A stretch of 9,423 nucleotides of DNA from Actinomycetota bacterium (GTDB lineage Bacteria; Actinomycetota; Thermoleophilia; Solirubrobacterales; Solirubrobacteraceae), in the NCBI GenBank assembly GCA_019348575.1, contig JAHWJE010000031.1, positions 1 through 9,423 on the forward strand, read 5' to 3'. The notes under the pieces were generated by a model that worked only from the letters and a program-made list of their open reading frames with translations, was not told where the DNA came from and did not search any database. The position numbers were made by a program, and so were the translations under genes. Below are positions 1 to 6,103 of this stretch, piece by piece (position 1 is the stretch's first letter; each line of letters opens with the position of its first letter).

Positions 1-177
1 CGGCGGTTCTCCACGCAACGGCTGTCCGAGTTCGAGGCGCTCGATGCTGATTGTCAGCGCAAGGACCCGTCCGAGTCAAGGAGCTCCTTTCTACAGGGCA
101 ACGCTGGGAGCGTTCTCCTCCAGGTGACGCTCAAACCTCCCCCCACCAGACCCCAAGGGGGCTCCGCGAGCTCGCGT
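1..177. other. Hairpin-rich non-coding stretch at window edge
   Basis: I see no convincing gene here, although frame 1 of the plus strand stays open, as often happens at this GC content. The stretch is unusually rich in short perfect inverted repeats: TCGAG-GCG-CTCGA (32-44), GCTGA-TTG-TCAGC (46-58), GGAC-CC-GTCC (63-72), the palindrome AAGGAGCTCCTT (78-89), AACGCT-GGG-AGCGTT (100-114) and the palindrome CGCGAGCTCGCG (165-176). The octamer GTCCGAGT occurs twice (24-31 and 69-76). It may be the end of a structured RNA or an untranslated region belonging to a gene beyond the left edge. It could also be the 3' region of the minus-strand FKBP transcript. I could not match it to tmRNA, SRP RNA, RNase P RNA or a tRNA. 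Confidence 0.4.
134..162 (-). terminator. Possible weak terminator after the FKBP genes
   Basis: Reading the minus strand past the lipoprotein FKBP stop codon, a CCCCC run (161-157) can pair with a GGGGG run (144-140) around a loop of about 12 bases. AGG and a short TTT (135-133) follow. The stem is strong but the T-run is only three bases, so intrinsic termination is tentative. The palindrome CGCGAGCTCGCG at 165-176, just upstream on this strand, might contribute. Confidence 0.25.
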
Positions 178-180
178 GCG

Positions 181-735
181 TCAGCCCGCCGTGACGTTCA
201 GCAGGTCGACCACGAAGACGAGCGTCTCGTTGGGCCCGATCGAGCCCTGACCCTGCTCGCCGTAGGCGAGATCGGGGGGGATGACGAGCAGCCGCCGCCC
301 GCCGACCTGCATCCCCGCGACGCCCTCGTCCCAGCCCGGGATCACGTTGCCCTGCCCGAGCACGAACGAAAACGGCCGGCCCGAGTCCCAGGAGGCGTCG
401 AACTGCTCGCCCGTCTCGTGCAGCACGCCGACGTAGTGCACAGCGACGGTGTCGCCCGCCTTCGCCGTGGCGCCCGTGCCCTTGACGACGTCCTTCGTGA
501 CGAGCTTCTTCGGCGGCTCGCCCGACGGCTTCGGGATCTCGGGCTTGCTCGAGAGGTCGGTCGAGATGCCGTGCCTCGTGGCGGCGCTCGTCCCCCCGGC
601 CGGCGTCGGCGCCGTCTCGGTCTGGGCGGGGTTCGCCGGCACCGCGGCAGGCAGATCGGTGTCGTCCTCGTCGTCGCCGCAGGCGCCGAGGCCGACCGCG
701 GCCGCAGCGAGCAGCGCGAGCGCTCGGGCGCGCAA
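181..735 (-). CDS. FKBP-type peptidyl-prolyl cis-trans isomerase, lipoprotein
   Basis: Predicted 184-residue prolyl isomerase that catalyses cis-trans isomerisation of Xaa-Pro bonds, probably outside the cytoplasmic membrane. Residues 1-18 form a short lipoprotein signal (RAR, then an Ala/Leu core) ending in the lipobox LGA-C with Cys19. An acidic run (DDEDD) and a Pro/Ala/Thr-rich tether (about 28-52) follow, then one FKBP domain (about 75-182). Family pocket residues are present: HY (100-101), FD (112-113), VI (131-132), Trp135, AYG (157-159) and LVF (172-174). I place the start at a TTG at 735, preceded by GGTGGGG with an 8-base gap. It lies two bases after the stop of the upstream FKBP gene, which suggests translational coupling. 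A longer reading frame exists upstream but would overlap that gene and bury the signal peptide. It is closely related to its neighbour and probably arose by tandem duplication plus gain of an export signal. Confidence 0.9.
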   Translation of the reverse strand: MRARALALLAAAAVGLGACGDDEDDTDLPAAVPANPAQTETAPTPAGGTSAATRHGISTDLSSKPEIPKPSGEPPKKLVTKDVVKGTGATAKAGDTVAVHYVGVLHETGEQFDASWDSGRPFSFVLGQGNVIPGWDEGVAGMQVGGRRLLVIPPDLAYGEQGQGSIGPNETLVFVVDLLNVTAG

Positions 736-737
736 CG

Positions 738-1136
738 TCAGTACCCCACCTTCACGAGGTCGACGACGAAGACGAGCGTCTCGTTGGGTGCGATCGGCCC
801 GACGCCCCGGTCGCCGTAGCCCAGCGACGGCGGGATGATCAGCGTCCGCCGCCCGCCCACCTTCATCCCCGTCACGCCCATGTCCCAGCCCTTGATGACG
901 CGGCCGCCGTCGAGCGGGAAGTCGAAGGGCTGGCCGCGGTCCCACGAGGAGTCGAACTGCTTGCCGGTCGACCACGAGACGCCGACGTAGTGGACGTGGA
1001 CCTGCTGGCCGGGCTTCGCAACGGTGCCGTCACCGACGACGACGTCGTCGGTGACCAGCTCGCCCGGGGGCTCGCCCGAGGGCGCGGGAACCTCGGGCTT
1101 GCTCGTCAGGTCGTCGGAGATCTCGAGTTTCGTCAT
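738..1136 (-). CDS. FKBP-type peptidyl-prolyl cis-trans isomerase, cytoplasmic
   Basis: Predicted 132-residue single-domain FKBP without signal peptide or membrane segment, so probably a cytoplasmic prolyl isomerase or folding chaperone. The domain covers about residues 24-131. The usual pocket is visible: HY (49-50), FD (61-62), VI (80-81), Trp84, GYG (106-108) and LVF (121-123). The length is normal for a minimal FKBP12-like protein with a short N-terminal extension. That extension (around TSKPEVPAPSGEPP) is shared with the neighbouring lipoprotein FKBP, so the two are paralogs. The ATG at 1136 is the only good start: it begins right before the conserved extension, while the frame stays open far upstream only because of high GC. 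The gene follows the double methyltransferase by 38 bases and precedes the second FKBP by two, so the three are likely co-transcribed. Confidence 0.93.
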   Translation of the reverse strand: MTKLEISDDLTSKPEVPAPSGEPPGELVTDDVVVGDGTVAKPGQQVHVHYVGVSWSTGKQFDSSWDRGQPFDFPLDGGRVIKGWDMGVTGMKVGGRRTLIIPPSLGYGDRGVGPIAPNETLVFVVDLVKVGY

Positions 1137-1144
1137 GCACCACA

Positions 1145-1168
1145 GCCTACGTAGGCCACCACCGTGGC
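1145..1168 (-). promoter_or_regulatory. Palindrome and hairpin in the gap before the FKBP pair
   Basis: The 38-base gap between the methyltransferase stop and the FKBP start holds a perfect 12-base palindrome GCCTACGTAGGC (1145-1156). It overlaps an inverted repeat GCCAC-CACC-GTGGC (1155-1168). In the RNA the hairpin would form just after the methyltransferase stop, and the palindrome would end 8 bases before the FKBP ATG, where a ribosome binding site should be. It could be a repressor site, a processing site or a translation-modulating fold; nothing in the sequence decides between these. Confidence 0.3.
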
Positions 1169-1174
1169 GCGGCG

Positions 1175-3880
1175 TCAGCGGCCCAGCGGGCGGAAGTCGC
1201 CGAACGTCCAGTGCACGTTGTAGCCCAGCGCCGTGCCGGCCGAGCTTGCATGCAGCGCCGGCAGCACGATCGTGCGCATGAGCTCCTCGACGATGCCGGC
1301 GCGCAGTGGCGCATCCTCGATCTCGGGCAGGTACTCCTCCTGGTTGGATGGCACGAGCAGCGTGTCGATCGTCTCCTGGTCGGCGATCTCGTAGGTCTGC
1401 GTCGTCACCTCGCCGCCGAAGTGGCCCGTCAGCGCGCCGCCGATCTCGTGACCTGTGTGGGGCCGCGGGAGGATCCGCCGCCCGGCGCGCTCGTCGTCGA
1501 TCAGCGGCCCCGAGCCGTCCGCGACGCGCGCGAGCGCCGCCGCGATCGCGTCGCGCTGCAGCTGCGACTCGGGCACGGCGTCGCGCTCGAGCAGCGCCTT
1601 CCAGTGCGCGCGCAGCGCGCGGTTGGGGTCGTGGAAGAGGACGGCGTACGGCCCGGCAACGCCCAGATCGGGCGCGTTCCACAGCAGGCGGCCGCCGGGC
1701 GCCGTCACGTCGGCGAGCCCCTCGGCCACGCGGCGCACGGCCTTCGGCGGGATGAGGTGGAAGACCATGCTCGACATCACGACGTCCATCCGGACGCCGC
1801 CGGTGACCTCGAGCAGCGGCCGGAAGCGCCCGTCGTCGCCGACGAGCGAGTGGCAGCGTGTCCACGAGCAATCGCGCACGACGTCGTAGCCGTAGGCGAA
1901 CCAGCTCGAGGGGATGTCGGCGAGGTGCAGCTCGAGCGTCGCGCCGGCGCGCGCGAGGCGCTGCTCGAGGCCCGTCTCGCGCGTCGCCTTGAGCAGCTCG
2001 ATCGCCGCCAGCCCGGTGCCGGTCCCGTAGTCGAGCACGCGCAGGACCGAGCCCGCCGGCAGGTCCGCGAGGCGCTGCTCGAGAACCTCGATCGCCTGCG
2101 TGACGAGCAGGCTCGTCGCCGCCGACGACCACAGCCGCGGGTGGCGCAGGTCGCCGCGCTCGTAGAGCAGTTCGTGCAGCGCGCGGCCGTCGCGGCGATC
2201 GACGCCCTGCCGGGGCTGCCAGGTGTCCTGGCGCGCGACGTCGCCGTCGTAGCCGGGGATCAGCTCGTGCTCGGCGGCGCCGCCGGCGAGCAGGTGGTTG
2301 AGGCTGACCGCGACGAACGGCCGGCTCGTGGGGTAGCGCCGCTCGCCGGTCGCGGCCTGGCGCAGCCCGGCCTGGCGCAGCGCCGAGATGAGCGCCCGCC
2401 GCTCGACGGGATACTGGCGCGACAGCCCGTGGTAGGCATCGAAGGCGATGCTGTGCAGCGCGCCCTGATGGCGCGCGGCGACCTGTGGCGCGACGCAGTG
2501 CGCCTCGAGCACGACGAGGCCGTGGCGGGCCACGTGCGGCGCCCAGCGCGCGAGGTGCGCGGCGAGGTCGGCCTCGACATCGGCCGGATCGAGCGCGTGA
2601 CCGGACTCGTCGAGGTAGGCGCCGCTCGACAGGCCGGCGGCCGTCGGCGGCGCGTGCGCGCCGCCGTAGCCGCGGTCGTGGTCGACGAACGCGTGCACGT
2701 GCAGGCCCTCGTCGATCGCCAGTCCGTGGGCGGCGAGGTCGTCGCGCAGCGCGTCGGGCTCGGAGACGTCGCCGAGCAGGACGAGCGCGTCGGCGCCCGC
2801 GGCGGCGAGCGTGCGCCGCGCGCGCTGGACGGCGGCGCCGCTGTAGTCGGCGCCGACCATCAGCAGCGGGTGCTCGCCGAGGTGGCGCCCGCGCAGCGTG
2901 CTGTCGCGCACGAGCGCGTGGATCCGTGCCAGCCAGCTCGCGTCGCCGCAGCCCGTGTCGAGCACGAAGCGCGGCTGCTCGGCGAGCGGCTCGCGGTCGA
3001 AGATCTGGGCGATCGCGCGATCGGCGTCGCCGAAGTAGCGGCCGTGGGCGGCGGTGCTGGCGCGGATGTTCAGCTCGCGCTGGACGTGCCACTCGCGCCC
3101 TTCCGCGGGACCGCTGCGCGCGCCGCTGATCGCGCCGCTGTAGAGCTCGGGCAGGCGGCCGAACATCGGCAGGTAGGAACCGACGAGCCCGAGGTGCACG
3201 ACGAAGTCGAGGCCGATGAGGCCGTCCTCGGACCAGGCGCCGTCGTCGCCGAGCCAGCCGAGCGCGCGCAGCACGCGCCCGGCGAGCTCGCCGCCCTCAC
3301 CGGGCGGCAGCGCCGGACCGTCGCGCCCGGCCAGGCCGCCGGTCGCGTCGAGCCACAGCAGCGCCGGCGCGGCGAGCGCGCCGTCGAGGTGCGCGACGAC
3401 GTCGTCGCGCAGCGGGGCGTCGAGGCCGTCGAGCTCCCAGCGCGCCTCGGCGTCCTCGACGAGGCCGGCGAACAGCGCCAGGCGCTGCTCGTCCCATGGC
3501 TGCTGCCACGCGTCGGGCTCGTTGTCGAGGAACGTCGCGAGATAGGCGCCGAGCGCGAGGTAGCTGCCGTGATGCGCGGCGACGGCGCGCCCCGCCGGCG
3601 TCCAGTCGATCCTCGTCGCCTCCGGGGCGAGGCCGGGGCCGTCTGCGATCCAGCCGGCCTGCGCGAGCGTGCGCAGACCCACGCGCAGGTGCGAGAAGCC
3701 CGTGTCGGTCAGGCCGGGGCAGAGCCGGTCGAGCGGTTCGGCGCGCGCCAGCGACGGCGCGAGCAGGCCGATCGCGTCCATCCCGCGCAGCGTCGTCGCG
3801 AGGACCATGCCGTCCTGGAAGAGGAATGCGAGCCGCCGCAGCGCATCCCTGCCGATGCCGCGATCTGTCAGCGCCCGCAC
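1175..3880 (-). CDS. Large protein with two SAM-dependent methyltransferase domains, polyketide-starter-like
   Basis: Predicted 901-residue soluble protein. Residues 1-265 are largely helical with a winged-helix-like part (about 60-105), resembling the N-terminal adaptor of polyketide synthase loading-module methyltransferases. Residues about 270-530 form a first Rossmann methyltransferase: motif I DTGCGD (308-313), GADYS (343-347), GDV (370-372), then VDHDR (399-403), VLEAHC (457-462) and FDAYHGLSRQY (480-490). From memory, the LDHDRPY-like, EVHC and FDAYH-SxQY segments mark the metal-dependent MT1 of apratoxin AprA and relatives. His401, His461 and Gln489 are therefore candidate metal ligands (inference). 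Residues about 565-901 hold a second methyltransferase: LDYGTGTG (616-623), AD (654-655), VVMSSMVFH (700-708) and APGGRLLW (727-734). No carrier-protein, ketosynthase or acyltransferase domain is present or adjacent. The start is GTG, with AGGA 8 bases upstream. It heads a cluster with two FKBP genes. The methyltransferase class is secure, the substrate unknown. Confidence 0.85.
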   Translation of the reverse strand: MRALTDRGIGRDALRRLAFLFQDGMVLATTLRGMDAIGLLAPSLARAEPLDRLCPGLTDTGFSHLRVGLRTLAQAGWIADGPGLAPEATRIDWTPAGRAVAAHHGSYLALGAYLATFLDNEPDAWQQPWDEQRLALFAGLVEDAEARWELDGLDAPLRDDVVAHLDGALAAPALLWLDATGGLAGRDGPALPPGEGGELAGRVLRALGWLGDDGAWSEDGLIGLDFVVHLGLVGSYLPMFGRLPELYSGAISGARSGPAEGREWHVQRELNIRASTAAHGRYFGDADRAIAQIFDREPLAEQPRFVLDTGCGDASWLARIHALVRDSTLRGRHLGEHPLLMVGADYSGAAVQRARRTLAAAGADALVLLGDVSEPDALRDDLAAHGLAIDEGLHVHAFVDHDRGYGGAHAPPTAAGLSSGAYLDESGHALDPADVEADLAAHLARWAPHVARHGLVVLEAHCVAPQVAARHQGALHSIAFDAYHGLSRQYPVERRALISALRQAGLRQAATGERRYPTSRPFVAVSLNHLLAGGAAEHELIPGYDGDVARQDTWQPRQGVDRRDGRALHELLYERGDLRHPRLWSSAATSLLVTQAIEVLEQRLADLPAGSVLRVLDYGTGTGLAAIELLKATRETGLEQRLARAGATLELHLADIPSSWFAYGYDVVRDCSWTRCHSLVGDDGRFRPLLEVTGGVRMDVVMSSMVFHLIPPKAVRRVAEGLADVTAPGGRLLWNAPDLGVAGPYAVLFHDPNRALRAHWKALLERDAVPESQLQRDAIAAALARVADGSGPLIDDERAGRRILPRPHTGHEIGGALTGHFGGEVTTQTYEIADQETIDTLLVPSNQEEYLPEIEDAPLRAGIVEELMRTIVLPALHASSAGTALGYNVHWTFGDFRPLGR

Positions 3881-3888
3881 GCCGCGTA

Positions 3889-3893
3889 TCCTG
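3889..3893 (-). promoter_or_regulatory. Ribosome binding site of the double methyltransferase
   Basis: CAGGA on the minus strand lies 8 bases upstream of the GTG at 3880. It supports that GTG as the start rather than an internal ATG. The 77-base space between this GTG and the tRNA must also carry promoters for both directions, but I see no clear -35/-10 pair. Confidence 0.5.
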
Positions 3894-3957
3894 CCGGATC
3901 TGGTGCGTCCACGGCGCGCGCGGGTATCCGCGCCACACCCGCTGCCCGACGCCGCCT

Positions 3958-4030
3958 GCCCGCCTAGCTCAATTGGCAGAGCACTTCACTTGTAATGAAG
4001 AGGTTTTCGGTTCGAGTCCGAAGGCGGGCT
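3958..4030 (+). tRNA. tRNA-Thr (anticodon TGT)
   Basis: A complete 73-base cloverleaf. The acceptor stem is GCCCGCC/GGCGGGC (7 pairs), the D arm GCTC/GAGC, the anticodon stem CTTCA/TGAAG with loop CTTGTAA, and the T arm TTCGG/CCGAA with loop TTCGAGT. The anticodon TGT at 3991-3993 reads ACA (and ACG by wobble) for threonine. The discriminator is T at 4030 and no CCA is encoded, so the 3' end needs CCA addition, as is common in actinobacteria. The gene points towards the nucleotidyltransferase gene, whose stop lies one base beyond the tRNA 3' end. Confidence 0.97.
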
Positions 4031-4031
4031 C

Positions 4032-4700
4032 TCAGGGCGGCGCGTCGGCCGTCGGCCCGAACGCCGCGTGCGAGCGCGGTCCGACGTCCAGCGGCCGCAC
4101 GATCACCTCGTCGCGCCTCGCCCCCGGCTCGCAGCCGTCCGGCGGCTCGACGACGTCGAGCCCCTCGAGCATCGTGAAGAACGCGCGGCCGTAGGGCGTG
4201 TGCTGCACGCGCGCGCGCACGGCTTCCCAGTCGACCTGCTCGCGCAGCGCGCGCGCCATCTTCAGCAGCGCCGCGTAGTCGAGGTAGTGCTCGTTGAGCG
4301 TCTGCAGGCGCAGGGCGAACATGTCCTCCAGGCGCAGGACGTTCATCGCCATCGAGGTGACGGTCAGCTGCTCGCCGCGGGCGATCTGCTCGTCGGTCAC
4401 CTCGCCCTCCACGGTCTCGAAGATGACGTCGACGAGGACCTCGCCGTCCCACGCCTTGAACAGCCACTCCTCGGGTGGTCGCTCGGGCCTCATGCCGGCG
4501 CCGACGAGCAGATCGAGCACGCGCTCGGCGTCGGCCGGGCGCACCATCAGGTCGAGGTCGTTGGTCACCTCGGGGCCGCCGCGCGCCCAGGCGGCGAGGC
4601 TGCCGCCGACGAGATAGGGGATCTCCGCCTCGCGCAGCAGGGCCACCGTCTTGCGCAGCGTCGCGAGGATCGGTCCGAAGCGCTCTTCGTCGTCATGCAT
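4032..4700 (-). CDS. MNT-fold nucleotidyltransferase family protein
   Basis: Predicted 222-residue soluble protein of the polymerase-beta-like nucleotidyltransferase superfamily. The catalytic signature is visible: VGGS (31-34), then TNDLDL (46-51) with metal-binding Asp48 and Asp50, and a likely third carboxylate Asp91 in VLVDVIF (88-94). A helical region (about 121-165, LRLEDMFALRLQ...YLDYAALLKMARAL) follows, as in stand-alone antitoxin-like or DUF6036-like nucleotidyltransferases. The C-terminal 40 residues are rich in Pro, Asp and Arg and look poorly structured. The ATG at 4700 is chosen because it gives the full N-terminal helix; I see no clear ribosome binding site. No HEPN or other toxin partner is adjacent. 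The gene is convergent with tRNA-Thr and divergent from the phosphoesterase, with 46 bases between start codons. The acceptor substrate is unknown; all three catalytic carboxylates seem intact, so activity is likely. Confidence 0.85.
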   Translation of the reverse strand: MHDDEERFGPILATLRKTVALLREAEIPYLVGGSLAAWARGGPEVTNDLDLMVRPADAERVLDLLVGAGMRPERPPEEWLFKAWDGEVLVDVIFETVEGEVTDEQIARGEQLTVTSMAMNVLRLEDMFALRLQTLNEHYLDYAALLKMARALREQVDWEAVRARVQHTPYGRAFFTMLEGLDVVEPPDGCEPGARRDEVIVRPLDVGPRSHAAFGPTADAPP

Positions 4701-4746
4701 GCGCCGCTGTTACCCGCCCTCGCCGACGGGGAAAGCACGGCGCAGG

Positions 4747-5514
4747 ATGTCGCCGGGAGAGGAGCTGGACTGCACAGCGCGGATCGCCGCGGTCGGCGAC
4801 CTGCACTGCCGCGAGTCACACCGAGCGCAGATCGCGGCCGCCTTCGCCGCGATCGCCGACGAGGTCGACGTCATCCTGCTCGCTGGTGACCTGACGACGC
4901 ACGGGGAGCCCGAGCAGGCGCAGATCCTCGCCGACGCCTGCCGGCCGCTGGACACGCCCGTGCTGACCGTGCTCGGCAACCACGACTGGCACTCCAACCG
5001 CCGCGACGACGTCGTCGAGGTGCTGCGCGACGCCGGCATCGTCGTGCTCGACCGCGACCACGCGATCCTCGACCTCGGCGGCGTCGAGCTCGGCGTCGCG
5101 GGGCTGAAGGGGTTCGTCGGCGGCTTCGACGGCCACCGCCTCCCGGACTTCGGCGAGCCGCTGCTGCGGGCGGTCTACGACGACATGTCGGCCGACGTCG
5201 AAGCGCTCGACGCCGGCCTGCGGGAGATCGCGGCGTGCCCGCTGCGGATCGTGCTGCTGCACTACGCGCCCGTCGAGGCCACGCTCGTCGGCGAGCCGCG
5301 CGAGATCTGGGCGTTTCTCGGCAGCGACCGGCTCGCCGCGCCGATCGCCGAGCACCGCCCGCACGTCGTCCTGCACGGCCACGCGCACGCGGGCAGCTTC
5401 GAGGGCGCGATCGGCGATATACCCGTCTACAACGTCTCGGCGCCGGTCATCGGGCGCGACTTCTGCGTCTTCGAGCTCAGCCGGGCGGGCGCGACGACGG
5501 CGGCGCTGCGCTGA
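4747..5514 (+). CDS. Calcineurin-like metallophosphoesterase
   Basis: Predicted 255-residue soluble two-metal phosphoesterase. The ligand set of the family is complete and in order: GDLH (Asp18, His20), GDL (Asp48), GNHD (Asn78, His79), LLHYAP (His172) and GHAH (His212, His214). Members cleave phosphomonoesters or phosphodiesters; the true substrate (cyclic nucleotide, nucleotide, lipid head group or protein) cannot be read from this. No signal peptide, so it acts in the cytoplasm. The ATG at 4747 is chosen because the first beta strand (RIAAVGDLH) begins about 12 residues later. The frame extends to 4651 but that would overlap the divergent neighbour. A purine-rich GGGAGAGGAG lies inside the first codons with no standard start after it. 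The gene ends 5 bases from the stop of the convergent membrane protein. Confidence 0.9.
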   Translation: MSPGEELDCTARIAAVGDLHCRESHRAQIAAAFAAIADEVDVILLAGDLTTHGEPEQAQILADACRPLDTPVLTVLGNHDWHSNRRDDVVEVLRDAGIVVLDRDHAILDLGGVELGVAGLKGFVGGFDGHRLPDFGEPLLRAVYDDMSADVEALDAGLREIAACPLRIVLLHYAPVEATLVGEPREIWAFLGSDRLAAPIAEHRPHVVLHGHAHAGSFEGAIGDIPVYNVSAPVIGRDFCVFELSRAGATTAALR

Positions 5515-5519
5515 CGGCG

Positions 5520-6065
5520 TCAGCCGGTGCTGTCGCCGGGCACGCTGCCGACGTGCTCGAGCTTGCCGTGGCCGTTGCTCGACACGACGTGCTCGTACGT
5601 CGGGACCTCGGGCTCCACCGGCGCGTTGAGGCGCCGCTCGAGCTCGCCGAGCACGAGCCCGAAGACCAGGTGGCGCCAGGTCGCCTGCGCGAAGGCGCGT
5701 CCGCTCGTGGCGAGGCGGGGCAGGTCGACGCGCGCGGGATGCAGCCGGTCGACGGCGATCGTCAGCGGCCAGGCCGCCACGTGCTCGATCAGCGCGGCGA
5801 CCGGTCCGCGGACCCAGGGGGGCAGCGGCATACGCGCGGCGACGTTCGAGTAGGCGGCGCCCATCAGTGCGCCGTTGGCGAGGTGCGCCGCGGCCCCGAT
5901 CACCGGCCACGCGGGCCCGCGCGTGAAGAGCTTGCCGAGCAGCTCGCTGTCGTCGTGGTCCACCCCGAAGACCGGCTTGTCCAGCGGCTGCTGCGCGAGC
6001 CACACGCTGGCGGCAACCGCGCCGGCGAACGCTCCGCGAACGGTCTTGCCGCAATCGAACCCCAT
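5520..6065 (-). CDS. Small multi-pass membrane protein of unknown function
   Basis: Predicted 181-residue protein; I do not recognise a characterised family, although similar proteins seem common in related actinobacteria. Hydrophobic segments lie at about 9-24, 51-73, 86-106 and 127-141, with conserved-looking motifs QQPLDK (25-30), DDSELLGK (38-45) and HLANG..GAAY (61-72). The tail after about 148 is hydrophilic and likely cytoplasmic. The Gly/Ala-rich helices with a few His and Trp residues suggest a small integral membrane protein, loosely like the DUF1440/YagU type, which is a guess. The start is placed at the ATG at 6065; an in-frame TTG at 6074 would add three residues and neither has a good ribosome binding site. 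It is divergent from the PlsC-GpsA gene with 38 bases between starts, so the two may share control. Confidence 0.75.
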   Translation of the reverse strand: MGFDCGKTVRGAFAGAVAASVWLAQQPLDKPVFGVDHDDSELLGKLFTRGPAWPVIGAAAHLANGALMGAAYSNVAARMPLPPWVRGPVAALIEHVAAWPLTIAVDRLHPARVDLPRLATSGRAFAQATWRHLVFGLVLGELERRLNAPVEPEVPTYEHVVSSNGHGKLEHVGSVPGDSTG

Positions 6066-6103
6066 GCGCTGCAAAGACTGTAACGCGGGTCACGAGCGTG
6101 GGT

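Noticed and set aside
84..93. CTCCTTTCTA as the 3' end of a 16S rRNA gene
   Set aside because: Only about ten bases match, they sit inside the palindrome AAGGAGCTCCTT, and the preceding GGATCA of 16S is absent.
736..975. N-terminal extension of the lipoprotein FKBP
   Set aside because: It would overlap the upstream FKBP and put the signal peptide internally; the TTG at 735 has a spaced purine-rich site.
738..3092. Long minus frame ending in FKBP, apparently a 784-codon fusion
   Set aside because: The part upstream of the ATG at 1136 is Arg/Ala-rich and out of frame with the methyltransferase that occupies the same DNA. Only the last 132 codons are FKBP.
1211..3967. Long open frame (918 codons) on the plus strand
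   Set aside because: It is the antisense shadow of the double methyltransferase. Its composition (Arg/Ala/Val/Glu/Asp repeats, no motif) is typical of a GC-rich mirror frame, while the minus frame has clear methyltransferase motifs.
3958..4030. Broken tRNA because CCA is missing
   Set aside because: All stems pair and the loops are normal; many actinobacterial tRNA genes do not encode CCA.
4032..4700. Toxin-antitoxin system
   Set aside because: The nucleotidyltransferase stands alone; no HEPN, AbiEi-like or other partner is adjacent on the same strand.
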